Below are positions 49,712 to 58,821 of a stretch of 64,000 nt of DNA, piece by piece; position 1 is the stretch's first letter; every line of letters starts with the position of its first letter. A program made the position numbers and the translations under genes. The stretch is from contig OZ038393.1 of the NCBI GenBank assembly GCA_964036045.1, positions 49,716,429-49,780,428 of the forward strand, read 5' to 3'. The notes under the pieces were generated by a model. The model was given only the letters and a program-made list of their open reading frames with translations. It had not been told where the DNA came from and made no database searches. This DNA is from Eutreptiella sp. 'Long Island Sound 2002' (Eukaryota > Euglenozoa > Euglenophyceae > Eutreptiales > Eutreptiaceae).

Positions 49712-50850
49712 GGGTCAACCCCCCCGCACTGGTGTGGAGCCCCGACCAGGAGGAGCATCTACAGGCCGCGTGGCAGGGAGACGCCATCAGGGCCACGGAC
49801 GTCCCGGACCTCCACGCGGGGCCAATCACGCACGCCCGCGTGGCAGCTACCCTGGCGGTGGCCCAACGGGGACAGCAGAACCCGCAGTGGGTGGTCTGCA
49901 TGTTCAGCCCGGCGGACGCGCACATTGTCGTCTGCGACCCCGAGCGCCTGCCGGGGCACAAAGCCGTGATCCGCGTGGCAGACTGCACCCGCATGATCGT
50001 CAAGGCGCTACGGGAGGGCGAGCACCACGCCCTCCTGCTCCAGGTCAGGCTGAAGGACAACGCCCGGGCGGCGAGGCCGGGGGTGTGGCCCGCAGCGGCG
50101 CACCCCGCCAACCTAGAGCTCCAGCTGGCGGTCCCGACCACAGTGTACCACTGGCTACAAGCCTTCCACGACCCGCGATGGAGGGGCAAACCCGACCGCC
50201 AAATCGGCTCCACGCACTGGCAAACGTGGTTGCAAGCGGACGCGCAGCGCGATGCCATCCGGGGTCTCGGGCCCGCGCCCGCGACACGAGCCCTCGATGC
50301 GGCGGCCCCGGGCCGCACACTGGCGCCACACACGGTGCCACTGGCCAACCTGCCCTTGGAACCAGCGGCGGAGGGCGCCATTCGGAAGTCGGTGCCGCTC
50401 CCCCCGGCGCGAGGGGCCACGGAGCCGACGAAATGCCCCCTGTGTGCAGACAAGTACTACACAAGCGGGGCAATGCTGGAACACCTGGCGTGGCACGCGG
50501 TGCACGCTGCAGCCCCGGCGGACGACAAGGAGGCGGCCTCCAACATCCTGCAAGGGAGAGCACGGAGGTCCCCATGGCACGCCCCGTACGCCCGGGGCCC
50601 CAAACCCCAGGCAGCCGACCACGCAGACGGAGATGAGGAGGCACCCGGCGCGACCCCGGGGACCGGCGGTGCGGCCCAACCAGGGTCCATGTCCATCCCC
50701 GCGGGGCTGGCCCCCCTGGCCCCCCTGGCTCCCCTGGCCGCCCGGGCCCCCCTGTGGGCCCCGCTGGGAACGGGCTCAGCGGATGCGGCGCACCCGGATG
50801 CCCTGGCTGCGCCGGCGAACCCAGCGGCGATGCCGATGCGGGATAGCTGA
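49712..50850 (+). CDS. LINE-G ORF segment with a C2H2 zinc finger
   Basis: This continues in phase from 36799 across element B. It is about 380 residues of protein-like sequence ending at TGA (50848-50850). Near 50434 it encodes CPLCADKYYTSGAMLEHLAWH, a C2H2 finger (C-x2-C-x12-H-x3-H), in the place where many LINEs have nucleic-acid-binding fingers before the endonuclease. The part before the finger (PQWVVCMFSPADAHIVVCD ... DCTRMIVKALREGEHHALL) looks like a folded alpha/beta domain of unknown family. A Pro/Ala-rich linker with a PLAPLAPLA run follows. The frame remains protein-like after the TGA and leads into the endonuclease. Confidence 0.7.
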
Positions 50851-51445
50851 CTCCAGGAGGACATGGCGGGCGACGCCCTGTGGCTCCTCTCGTGAAACCT
50901 GCGCAACGGCCTCGTGCCGCCAGACCGGTCCCTCCGGGACAATCTCCGGCGGCGCCGGGGGCCGGCGGCCTGTACCGACAAGGAGCACCTCATCACCGGC
51001 ATGTTACCCCAGGAGGGGGGCTTTGCCATCATGCTCCAGGAAACAGGGATCGCCACCCGGGCGCAGGAGATGCACGTGGCCGCGGCGCTCCGGGACAAGG
51101 GGTACACCGCCTTCTTCAGCAGCCGGCTGGCGGAGACGGGAGCCACCTCCACCTCGAGAGGAGGGGGCCTCCTCACCGCGGTTAGCAGCAAGTACGTGGC
51201 GGAGCAAGAGGTGCTCAGCTTCACGGAAATTGTCCCCAGGAAGGCCGCGGCCCTGGAGATCTGCACGGACGGGGGAGGCCTCACCCTCATCAACGTCCAC
51301 GGGCCGCAAGCAGGCTGCTCCCCGTGGGCGGGACGGGCGGCGTTCTGGGCCGACATACAAATGTGTGCCACGGCACGCAGCCTCGGTGGGAGGCACCCGG
51401 TGGTCATCGCCGGCGACAACAACATCTACATGGATGTGTCCCCAC
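50851..51445 (+). pseudogene. LINE-G APE-type endonuclease, N-terminal part
   Basis: The reading frame ALWLLS-stop-NLRNG meets a TGA at about 50893-50895, exactly where APE domains usually have tryptophan. It then runs AIMLQETGIA (catalytic QE), TLINVHGPQ and VVIAGDNNIYMD (the GD-x-N motif). Near 51440, in a CCCC run, the protein-like sequence moves to another frame, which carries the final GSDHLPVCL motif. The endonuclease is therefore recognisable but broken by one nonsense codon and one frameshift. Confidence 0.75.
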
Positions 51446-53625
51446 CAACCCGGCCACGGAGCACTTCCGAGCGGGCTGGGAGGCCTGCGGTTTCTGGAGG
51501 GCCGCGGCAGGCGGCGAGGAGGACATGACCCCCACGCTCCACCCGTCCCGGCATAGGGTGAACACCTTCCTGGTCAACGAGCCCCTCCTCTCGTGGTCCC
51601 TGCGGGAAAGCGTCTGGGCTCGCGGCATGGCACACCCCCAGGTGGTCGGCTCGGACCACCTTCCGGTCTGCCTGGCCCTGCCGGGCCTCCTCGGCGCAGC
51701 AGGGCGCGCGGCGATACCCACCCCCTACAGCCACACGCAGGGCCGCCTCCTCCCGTACAACGCCGAGGCCGCGCCGGTCCAACACTGCCTGTGGGCGGCG
51801 GTCACCGCCGCGCAGGATGAACCCTCCCTGGCGCCCTGGCTTGGTCCCGCAGAGCAGCACAACTACGGGTTCATGCCCGCGGCCGCGGTGGACAAGGTGT
51901 TCGAACACCTCCACGCGACGCATGACGCCCTGGCGCGTGTGGTGGGACGCCGGCAGCCGTCCCCGGCGGGGGCGGACCCAGCGGAGGGAGACCTCCCGGA
52001 GAGCGGAAAGCGGCTCCAGGCGGCGGTCCTCCGCTATGACACCCTGGCAGCGCGCGCGCCGGCAGCGTACCAGGCGGACGCGGCACGGCATGGCATCCGG
52101 TCCGAAGCGGCGCTCCGGCTCACGGAGGGGCTGCGGGGTGTGTCGCCCGGGTTCCGCCCGACCACACAGGGCCAGCTACAGGAGGAGCTGGAGAGGCAAG
52201 CAGCCGCCCTCGAGGAGGACATTCGCGAGCTCCGCGCACTCCTGGCGGCAGACCGCAAGCGCGCCATCAAGGACTTCTGGCGCCGCCACGCCCCCGACAT
52301 CGCCCAGCGATGGAAAGCCGTGCGGGGAGCCATAGAGGTAGAGGCCCCTGGCCTGTCAGGCCTCTGGAACGTGCGGGTCCCCAACACCCAAACGCTCCTC
52401 ACGGAGGCCCACGACGTGATGTTCGCAGTTCGCGCCTTCTGGCGAGAACTGTATGACAAACGCCCCGTGGACGTCCCAGGCTTCCAAGCAGTCCTCGGCC
52501 GCCATGTCCCCCGGGTCCCTGAAGGGGCCTGGACACAGGTCCAGCAGTACTCCATGCAGGACCTGAAGTCCGCCCTGGACAAGGCCGATGGCAAGGCCCC
52601 AGGTCCCAACCACGTGGAGGCCCGTTTCATCAAGGCCCTCCCGGCACCCGTCCAGTGGCTCCTGGTCCACTCCTACCGGGCCATCCTCCGCGGCGCCCCG
52701 CCGCCGATGCACTGGAGGGACGCGCACATCTGGCTCAGCCCCAAGGTACCGGGCTCTGCCAGACTGGACGGCTACAGGCCCATAGCCCTGGGCCAGCTGG
52801 ACATGAAGCTGCTCACGGGCCCCCTCACCCAGCGCATCACGGAAGTGCTCACACGGCACGGAGTGGTCAGCGACTGGCAGCAAGGGGCCCTCCCTGGCTC
52901 CAACACAGGCCCCCCGCTGTTCATGGCGCAGCGGCAGCTCCAGGGGGGAAGGCCCAACTACGTCTTCTCCTTCAACGCCCGCAAGGCCTTCGACACCGCC
53001 CCACACGGCGCCCTCCACCTCATCCTGCGCCACCTCTCCGTGCGGCAGGACGTCATCGACCTCCTGCTCTTCCTCCACACGTGCGCCAGGCTGCGCATCG
53101 TCACCGCACACGGGCTAACGCAGCCCGTCTACATGCTGCGCGGCGTCCGGCAGGGCAACCCCGAGAGCCCCCTGCCGTACGCGCTCCTCCTGGAGCCCCT
53201 GCTCAGGGCGCAGGGGCACCGCCTGCGCCCGCGGGGAGGGGCCGAGCACGGCCTCATCCAGGCCTACATCGACGACCTGCTGGTGGTGGCCCACACGTTG
53301 CAGCACTTCGTCGAGGGCGTGGAGGCGGTGGCCGCGTACCTGGGGATGAGGGGCATGGAGCTCGACCCCCGCAAGTGCGCCATGGCCACCACGGAGGGGG
53401 TCCCCGGCCTGCAGCTGCGCCTCTGTCCCCACCTGGAAAACCCGTGGCACTGGGTACCAGCGGCGGACTCCGTCCCCTACCTGGGACTCCAGCTGCAGCC
53501 GGACGGGGAGTTCTCCCTGCAGCGCAAGCACCAGCTACGCCTGGCGGCGGTGCACCACTGGTGCCGTAACACCCTCCTGCCACCGAAAGTGGTGCAGGAC
53601 GTCATCCTGGCGATCCTCGGGGGGG
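51440..53625 (+). pseudogene. LINE-G endonuclease end and reverse transcriptase
   Basis: The frame begins in a CCCC run and includes the APE motif SDHLP (about 51650), a coiled-coil-like connector (QLQEELERQAAALEEDIREL) and a LINE RT: GKAPGPNHVEARFIK, YRPIALGQLDMK, FSFNARKAFDTAPH, RQGNPESPLPYALLLEP and YIDD (53265-53276). In motif A the first aspartate, which is catalytic, is asparagine (AAC, 52974-52976), whereas the AlkB LINE keeps it (FIDFNKAFN). Near 53612 a run of eight G shifts the frame. The change and the frameshifts indicate a dead copy. Confidence 0.8.
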
Positions 53626-56421
53626 GTGACGCAGTACGTCGCACCTTTCATCGCCGACGACTCCGACACTGCACGCCACCTGGACCACATCACGGTCGAG
53701 GTCGCGAAGGACAGGGGGCGGTACGCCTTCGACGCCTCGCGAAACAGCCTGCAGGATGACCGGACCCTGAAGCTCACACGGATGCCAACGTGGTGCCAGC
53801 AGGCAGCGGTGGACCTCGTGGGTACACTCGTCCACCACCGCTCAACCTCCGTGCGCGCCGAGGTCACCAAGATGTTCTGGGAAATAGCTGGCGCGCACGG
53901 AATATGTCCCGAGGTGCACTACCCCGTCCCGGAGTTCGCAACTCTAGCGGGGGGCGACTGGGTCCACCGCATACCCCGGGCCCTGGCCGCCCCGGGAGTG
54001 GGGCTGTACAACCCCATCGCGTGCCCCGGGGCGGCCCTGGTCCAACTACAGTCCCCGCCGGGCAACATCGTCACGCTGCGCACCGCCAAGCTGCGGCGGC
54101 GCGACACGTGCCGCCTGACGGTGCCGAACACAACGCCATGGCATGGGCACCATGGGCCACGCCACCACTTCCCCGACAACGACGACTCGTGGCCGACGGC
54201 GGTGCAGAAATGCCTCAACCAATGCGCCAATGAACACCTCCACTATTGCCGCCGCGAGCAGGAGCCCTCCAATCACCCCGGGTGGCGAGACGCCTTGGTC
54301 CTCCTCCTCCACACCACGGGCACGCGGGACCCCCGCCTGACACTCGTCCACCCCACAAGGGCTAAGCAGGACGCCCACACCGGCCCACGGGTGACCCCGG
54401 ACGGCCTGCACCTCCACGTTGGGGGCTACCGCCGCCAGGGCGGCCTATCCCCCCCCACGTGGGGGACGGCGTACCACCCGCCGGCAGCCCTCATGTACAT
54501 CCTCCGCGACGTACTCGCGGAAAGCGAGCACCAAGAGCCTAACGCGGACGTGGCATGGCCCGAGCCCCTGCGCCCCCGGCCCCACGCGCCGACGCCGTTG
54601 TGGTTGGTGACCACGGACGACCAATGCACCCAAGCGACGGGGCAAGCGCAGCTCCGGGCCAAGTGGGTAATAGTGCAGGTGGGGGCGGGCCAGCCCGAAC
54701 CCCGTGGGCTCCCCCGTGGCACCGCCCTGCTGGTAGCTACGGGGGTGCCGCACGACCCACACATGGCAGTGCACGCGTTGGAGGACCAGCCGGAGGACAC
54801 GGGGCACCTGGTGGTGCACCAGCGCGGAGGCCCGGCGTGGCTCAAGGAACATGTGACGGCACTTCGGTCCTGGGCAAGCAGGATCACCAGGGCGAAGATC
54901 CGGCTGCACGACCACCCGGCGATCAGCCCCGGCGACACTAGGGCGCTGAGCGTGGACCAACTGACCCCCAGCCACCCCGACGTCCGGTGGCACTCCACCG
55001 ACCTCAACGCGGGGTGGCTCAGCCCCACCGGGTACTACTGGATCGCGGAGGCCTGGGGCCACACCTCTTCCGACGCGTCCGGGGGCGGACCCTGCAAACA
55101 CGCCACCAGCGTCGCTCTCGCCGCCGACCTCACCCGCACGTGGGCGGTGGCCATCTCGGGCACGGTGCCCGACGGGGAGGGGGTGGCCGCCTCCCTTCCC
55201 CTACAATACAGTGCCCACGGACCATGGGTCCACACGGTGGACGCCGAAGTCATCCTCCACCTCCTGCGGCACGCAGATCGCGAGCGGACCACGGGGGTCC
55301 CCGCGGGCGCAGCAAAGGTGGTCAACCAGATGCCCCTGCGATGGCTCAAGGACAGCCTGTGCGCGCGAGGGCAACACGCCGGGCACCCGTTCTGGTATGT
55401 CCGAGCCACCTCGCACCACAGTGACGCCCTACTGCACAAGGCGGACTGGGCGGCGTCCCAGGACACCGTCCTGCAGAACACGACCCCGGACCCTGGCCAC
55501 GCCCAACTCATTATCGCCGGCCGTGACGCCCATCTCGATCTACGGCCCCCTACGATGCGGGTGCTGGGCGAGGTCGCGCAGCGGGCGCAGACGGACCATG
55601 CGCTGACGCACCGAGGACACACACCTTTGGGCGCGCCCCACGCCACAGCCTATGTCCACGCCCGGGACCTCAGCGCGACGGCCACCAACCGCCGGGCGCT
55701 GCGGGCCCGAGACGGCCACGCGCCGGTGCAGCGCAGGCTCACCGTCCGTAAGGAGCGGCTCTCCGGCGTCGCCATCGTCCCACAACCGTGCCTCCTATGC
55801 GGCGGCCCGGAGGAGACCCCGGTGCACATGCACGTGGGCTGCGCCCACTCACAGCTCCTCTGGCCCCACTACCGCCAGGCGGTACACGAGGCGGCCCGCC
55901 ACCTCCCAACCGGGGACAAAGCCCTGTGGGTGGCCTCATGGCCTTCCGCAGGCGCCACATGGACGGAAGTCTTCTGCTCCGGACTGGTGCCTGAGGACGC
56001 GGAGGCGCAGCTCCGCGCCATAGCCCGCTACGACCCGCCAGGAGGGACCTCTGTGGACGATTTCCTCCACCACATGCTCCGGCTGGGGGACTCCGCATGG
56101 GAGCTTCGCAACCACCGGCTGGAGCAACTCCTCCACGAGCCCCAAAGCGCGGCGGCCCGGGCACACCGGTGGCTCACTGCGGCGGAGGGCGACCACCCTC
56201 CCCCTCCCCCGCGCCCTGACAAGGACTTCGTAGCCTCCCTCTGTGTCGTGAATGGCAGTCTGGAGTGCCCGCCCCAAGAGGGCCCCGACCCGTACCTGGA
56301 CCTGCCAGGGGGGTTCTCGAAGCACCTACAAGACGCCCTCTTCCCACCGTGGATCATCGGGCGCGGCTCCATGACCGCGTGGGAGGCGCGCATCCTGGGT
56401 GAGGAATGGGCGCGCAGGTAG
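53626..56421 (+). CDS. LINE-G RT C-terminus, RNase H and CCHC motif
   Basis: About 930 residues in the original frame after the G-run shift. The first part is RT thumb/connection. The RNase H domain lies near 55060-55470: SSDASGGG (D, 55072), a TVDAEVILHLLRH segment and an HHSDALLHKADWAAS end. The second acidic residue is less clear than in the AlkB LINE. Near 55789 CLLCGGPEETPVHMHVGC (C-x2-C-x8-H-x4-C) is the zinc motif usual at the end of LINE ORF2. ORF2 would normally stop soon after, and a TAG does occur at 56419-56421, but the frame continues protein-like beyond it. Confidence 0.75.
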   Translation: MTQYVAPFIADDSDTARHLDHITVEVAKDRGRYAFDASRNSLQDDRTLKLTRMPTWCQQAAVDLVGTLVHHRSTSVRAEVTKMFWEIAGAHGICPEVHYPVPEFATLAGGDWVHRIPRALAAPGVGLYNPIACPGAALVQLQSPPGNIVTLRTAKLRRRDTCRLTVPNTTPWHGHHGPRHHFPDNDDSWPTAVQKCLNQCANEHLHYCRREQEPSNHPGWRDALVLLLHTTGTRDPRLTLVHPTRAKQDAHTGPRVTPDGLHLHVGGYRRQGGLSPPTWGTAYHPPAALMYILRDVLAESEHQEPNADVAWPEPLRPRPHAPTPLWLVTTDDQCTQATGQAQLRAKWVIVQVGAGQPEPRGLPRGTALLVATGVPHDPHMAVHALEDQPEDTGHLVVHQRGGPAWLKEHVTALRSWASRITRAKIRLHDHPAISPGDTRALSVDQLTPSHPDVRWHSTDLNAGWLSPTGYYWIAEAWGHTSSDASGGGPCKHATSVALAADLTRTWAVAISGTVPDGEGVAASLPLQYSAHGPWVHTVDAEVILHLLRHADRERTTGVPAGAAKVVNQMPLRWLKDSLCARGQHAGHPFWYVRATSHHSDALLHKADWAASQDTVLQNTTPDPGHAQLIIAGRDAHLDLRPPTMRVLGEVAQRAQTDHALTHRGHTPLGAPHATAYVHARDLSATATNRRALRARDGHAPVQRRLTVRKERLSGVAIVPQPCLLCGGPEETPVHMHVGCAHSQLLWPHYRQAVHEAARHLPTGDKALWVASWPSAGATWTEVFCSGLVPEDAEAQLRAIARYDPPGGTSVDDFLHHMLRLGDSAWELRNHRLEQLLHEPQSAAARAHRWLTAAEGDHPPPPPRPDKDFVASLCVVNGSLECPPQEGPDPYLDLPGGFSKHLQDALFPPWIIGRGSMTAWEARILGEEWARR

Positions 56422-57549
56422 GGCCGGTGGCGCGCCGCCACGCGCGCCCCGGAGACCCCTGCGCAACGATACGCCGCCATCCCGCTCAAGGGATGGGGGC
56501 CGGACACCCGGCCGAGACCCACCGTGATCCGCGGGGCGGGACCTGACCACCTGTGGGACGCGGCGACGGGGGAATGGCTGCAGGCGGCCACGGGGCCGCA
56601 AACGGGATGGACTGGGGACGTGTTCTCACTCGTCAGGAGACCCGTCCCGCCCCGCATCGTCCTTCACGCCGCCAACGTACTCCGGGCTACGGAGATACGC
56701 ACATGGGGACACGCCGCGGCCACCGTCCGGTGGCACCCTGCAGAGGGCGGGGCCGCCCAGCTCGCCGTGGCGCACTTCAAAGCTGGGGGGCCGGTATATG
56801 ACGACGCCCTGTCCCGGCTGGGCGACACCCAGGGGCCCTTGCTCCTCATGCTCCCCACCGACATTGCAGCCGCGCTGCGCCAGGAGCTGGACGGCTGTGA
56901 AGGGCTGCGAGTGAGATGGGAGGCAGTCGCGGACGGCACCCTGCTGGCCCTCCTCCACCGAGACACCGCGAACGGGTGCCGATGGGATGCGCTGACGCCC
57001 CACCTCACCGGGCGCCACGTGTACATGGCAACCCCCCTTCAGGGGCGACCCCGCCTGGCGTGGGACGACCTCATCGCGGCCTTCCACGACCACGGGATCC
57101 TCCCCGACGACACGTGGCGGGTGGTCCAGCGGAAGACGCTTGGCAGGGACTACCGGCGCCGCGTCCGCGCCCGCCTGCACGAGATCCGGGACCCCCTCCG
57201 ACAGAGGTGGGACGACCTCTGGCTCCGCCATCTCGACCCTTGGGCGCCGCCCTCCCACCTCCCACACACCTGCCAGCTCTGTGGGGAATGTGACACGGTG
57301 TCCCCCGCAGCGTCGACAGGCGCCAACAGGTGCGCGCGGTGCGCCCAGGTGGCCGCGTGCCCCTGGCCCGAACCTCCCGCAGGCCCGCGCAGGCGCACAG
57401 CGGAGGAGGCCCTGCACCGGCGCATTGAGGGGGCACACACCCCCTCACAGGAACGCGCGGGCCCCGCGGGCGCTGCCCTTCTGTGGATCCATGTGCACCT
57501 GCGGGACCCCACATTCGTTGCGCACCTGTCACACGTGTTCGCGCCCTGA
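56422..57549 (+). CDS. LINE-G downstream ORF, unknown, paired cysteines
   Basis: The same frame as the RNase H ORF after its TAG. There is no ATG near the start (the first in-frame start-like codon is a GTG at 56524), so it may depend on readthrough. No family is recognised. Features: LLLMLPTDIAAALRQEL near 56850, WDDLIAAFHDHGILPDDTW near 57060, and a C-terminal cysteine cluster CQLCGEC ... CARCAQVAAC (57270-57360) that could bind zinc. A downstream ORF after the CCHC motif is not usual for LINEs. Confidence 0.55.
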   Translation, partial: GRWRAATRAPETPAQRYAAIPLKGWGPDTRPRPTVIRGAGPDHLWDAATGEWLQAATGPQTGWTGDVFSLVRRPVPPRIVLHAANVLRATEIRTWGHAAATVRWHPAEGGAAQLAVAHFKAGGPVYDDALSRLGDTQGPLLLMLPTDIAAALRQELDGCEGLRVRWEAVADGTLLALLHRDTANGCRWDALTPHLTGRHVYMATPLQGRPRLAWDDLIAAFHDHGILPDDTWRVVQRKTLGRDYRRRVRARLHEIRDPLRQRWDDLWLRHLDPWAPPSHLPHTCQLCGECDTVSPAASTGANRCARCAQVAACPWPEPPAGPRRRTAEEALHRRIEGAHTPSQERAGPAGAALLWIHVHLRDPTFVAHLSHVFAP

Positions 57550-57588
57550 CCCCCACCCGCCGCCGCCCTTTGCAGAGCCCGCAGTACC

Positions 57589-58821
57589 ATGCCACGCCGA
57601 CGGGCTGATGGGCCGGGACACACCAGGGCCCGCCGCAAAGCGCAGAAGGCGGCCGTCCGGGGCCTGGTGACGGACGCGGTGGCGGAGGCGCACGAGGCGC
57701 ACGCTGCCGCACGGTGTGACCTGACGGGCAGTGCGAGGGCTTTCCTCAACGAGACCGCCCTCCCGGCCGTCCGCGCCCTGAACGGAGCGGGGGCCCCTAC
57801 GCTACTCCCGGCGATGCACCGGATCGTGAACGCCGTCCAGCTGGGGCTCATCAGCCCGGAGGCACTCCTCTACGGGAACTGGATGGAGTGGCGCGAGTCC
57901 AACCGGTCGGGCCGGCCCCTGTCCATGGGGGACACCCTGCGGCTGACGGGAGCAGGGTCTGCCATGTCCCTCCGCAGCAGCGCCCCAGCCCTGCTGCACG
58001 CCCTCAGGACGCGCTACCCCGGGGACGCGGCCCCGTACCTGAACCACGCGCGGGCCACGTACCCGGGGGGAGTGTCCGAGCCGGATGCGGCGCTCCACCT
58101 TCTACACCCAACGGACGAGGACCTGCAGGTGGGCGAGATCACGGTGTTCGTGGAAGGCGCGGACGAGGCGTCCGCCCGCCCCCGGCCGACCAACCTGGTG
58201 TACGACGCCACCAGGCCTACCCCCCCTTACGCCATCGTATGTGAGGCGTTCCCCAGGGAGCCCACTTGGTGCCCCGCCCTCCCGCCGGCGACGCACGCGC
58301 CCCGCGGCTGGGCTAGCCCAGACCTGTCCCCCCCCCTCTCCAGAACCTGGGGTGCCCACCACAGGGGGCAGGTCCTCTGGCAAGAGTGCCCTGGCACCCC
58401 CCTGCTCCTCCTCGTCGTCGCGACCCGCGGGGTGCCGGGGCGGGTCCTGGGGATCACCCCCACCAGCCTCTATGGGGCAGCACCCGTACCCCGCCCCCCC
58501 CTCCCGGCGCCCGCGGCGCGGGACGGAGTACACACCTTCCTGCGAACACAGGAGGTCACCGCCGTTACGGGGGTCCACCTAGTGCGGCTCCCCCCGAAAC
58601 CATCCGACGACCCCCGGGGGCCCAGGACCCTGGGCCCCGCCCCAGACTGGGAGCTGTGGCGCGACGCGTGGGCCGCGTGGCTCCCCCGCCTCCCCTCCCA
58701 ATGCCGATGGATGGCCGCCGGCCCCCGGCGGTGCGGGGCTGACGCCACAACCGGCCCCCAACCCCCTCCCCCCCTCCCCCCCGCAGAGCACCACACGGCA
58801 CTGCCCACGGCACGGCACTGA
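57589..58821 (+). CDS. LINE-G downstream ORF, unknown (410 residues)
   Basis: The ATG has a plausible context (accATGCCA) and lies 37 bases after the previous stop, in the same frame. The N-terminus is basic (PRRRADG ... RARRKAQKA), the middle is helical, the C-terminal half is Pro/Trp-rich. I recognise no domain. Its stop overlaps the start of the next ORF (TGATG at 58819-58823), a layout that suggests coupled translation. Confidence 0.5.
   Translation: MPRRRADGPGHTRARRKAQKAAVRGLVTDAVAEAHEAHAAARCDLTGSARAFLNETALPAVRALNGAGAPTLLPAMHRIVNAVQLGLISPEALLYGNWMEWRESNRSGRPLSMGDTLRLTGAGSAMSLRSSAPALLHALRTRYPGDAAPYLNHARATYPGGVSEPDAALHLLHPTDEDLQVGEITVFVEGADEASARPRPTNLVYDATRPTPPYAIVCEAFPREPTWCPALPPATHAPRGWASPDLSPPLSRTWGAHHRGQVLWQECPGTPLLLLVVATRGVPGRVLGITPTSLYGAAPVPRPPLPAPAARDGVHTFLRTQEVTAVTGVHLVRLPPKPSDDPRGPRTLGPAPDWELWRDAWAAWLPRLPSQCRWMAAGPRRCGADATTGPQPPPPLPPAEHHTALPTARH

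Noticed and set aside
23927-57549. Reassigned genetic code (stops as sense) as explanation of in-frame stops
   Set aside because: Intact long ORFs here end with all three stops, frameshifts and a changed catalytic residue accompany the stops in LINE-G, and decay explains most of them. Kept only as something to check.
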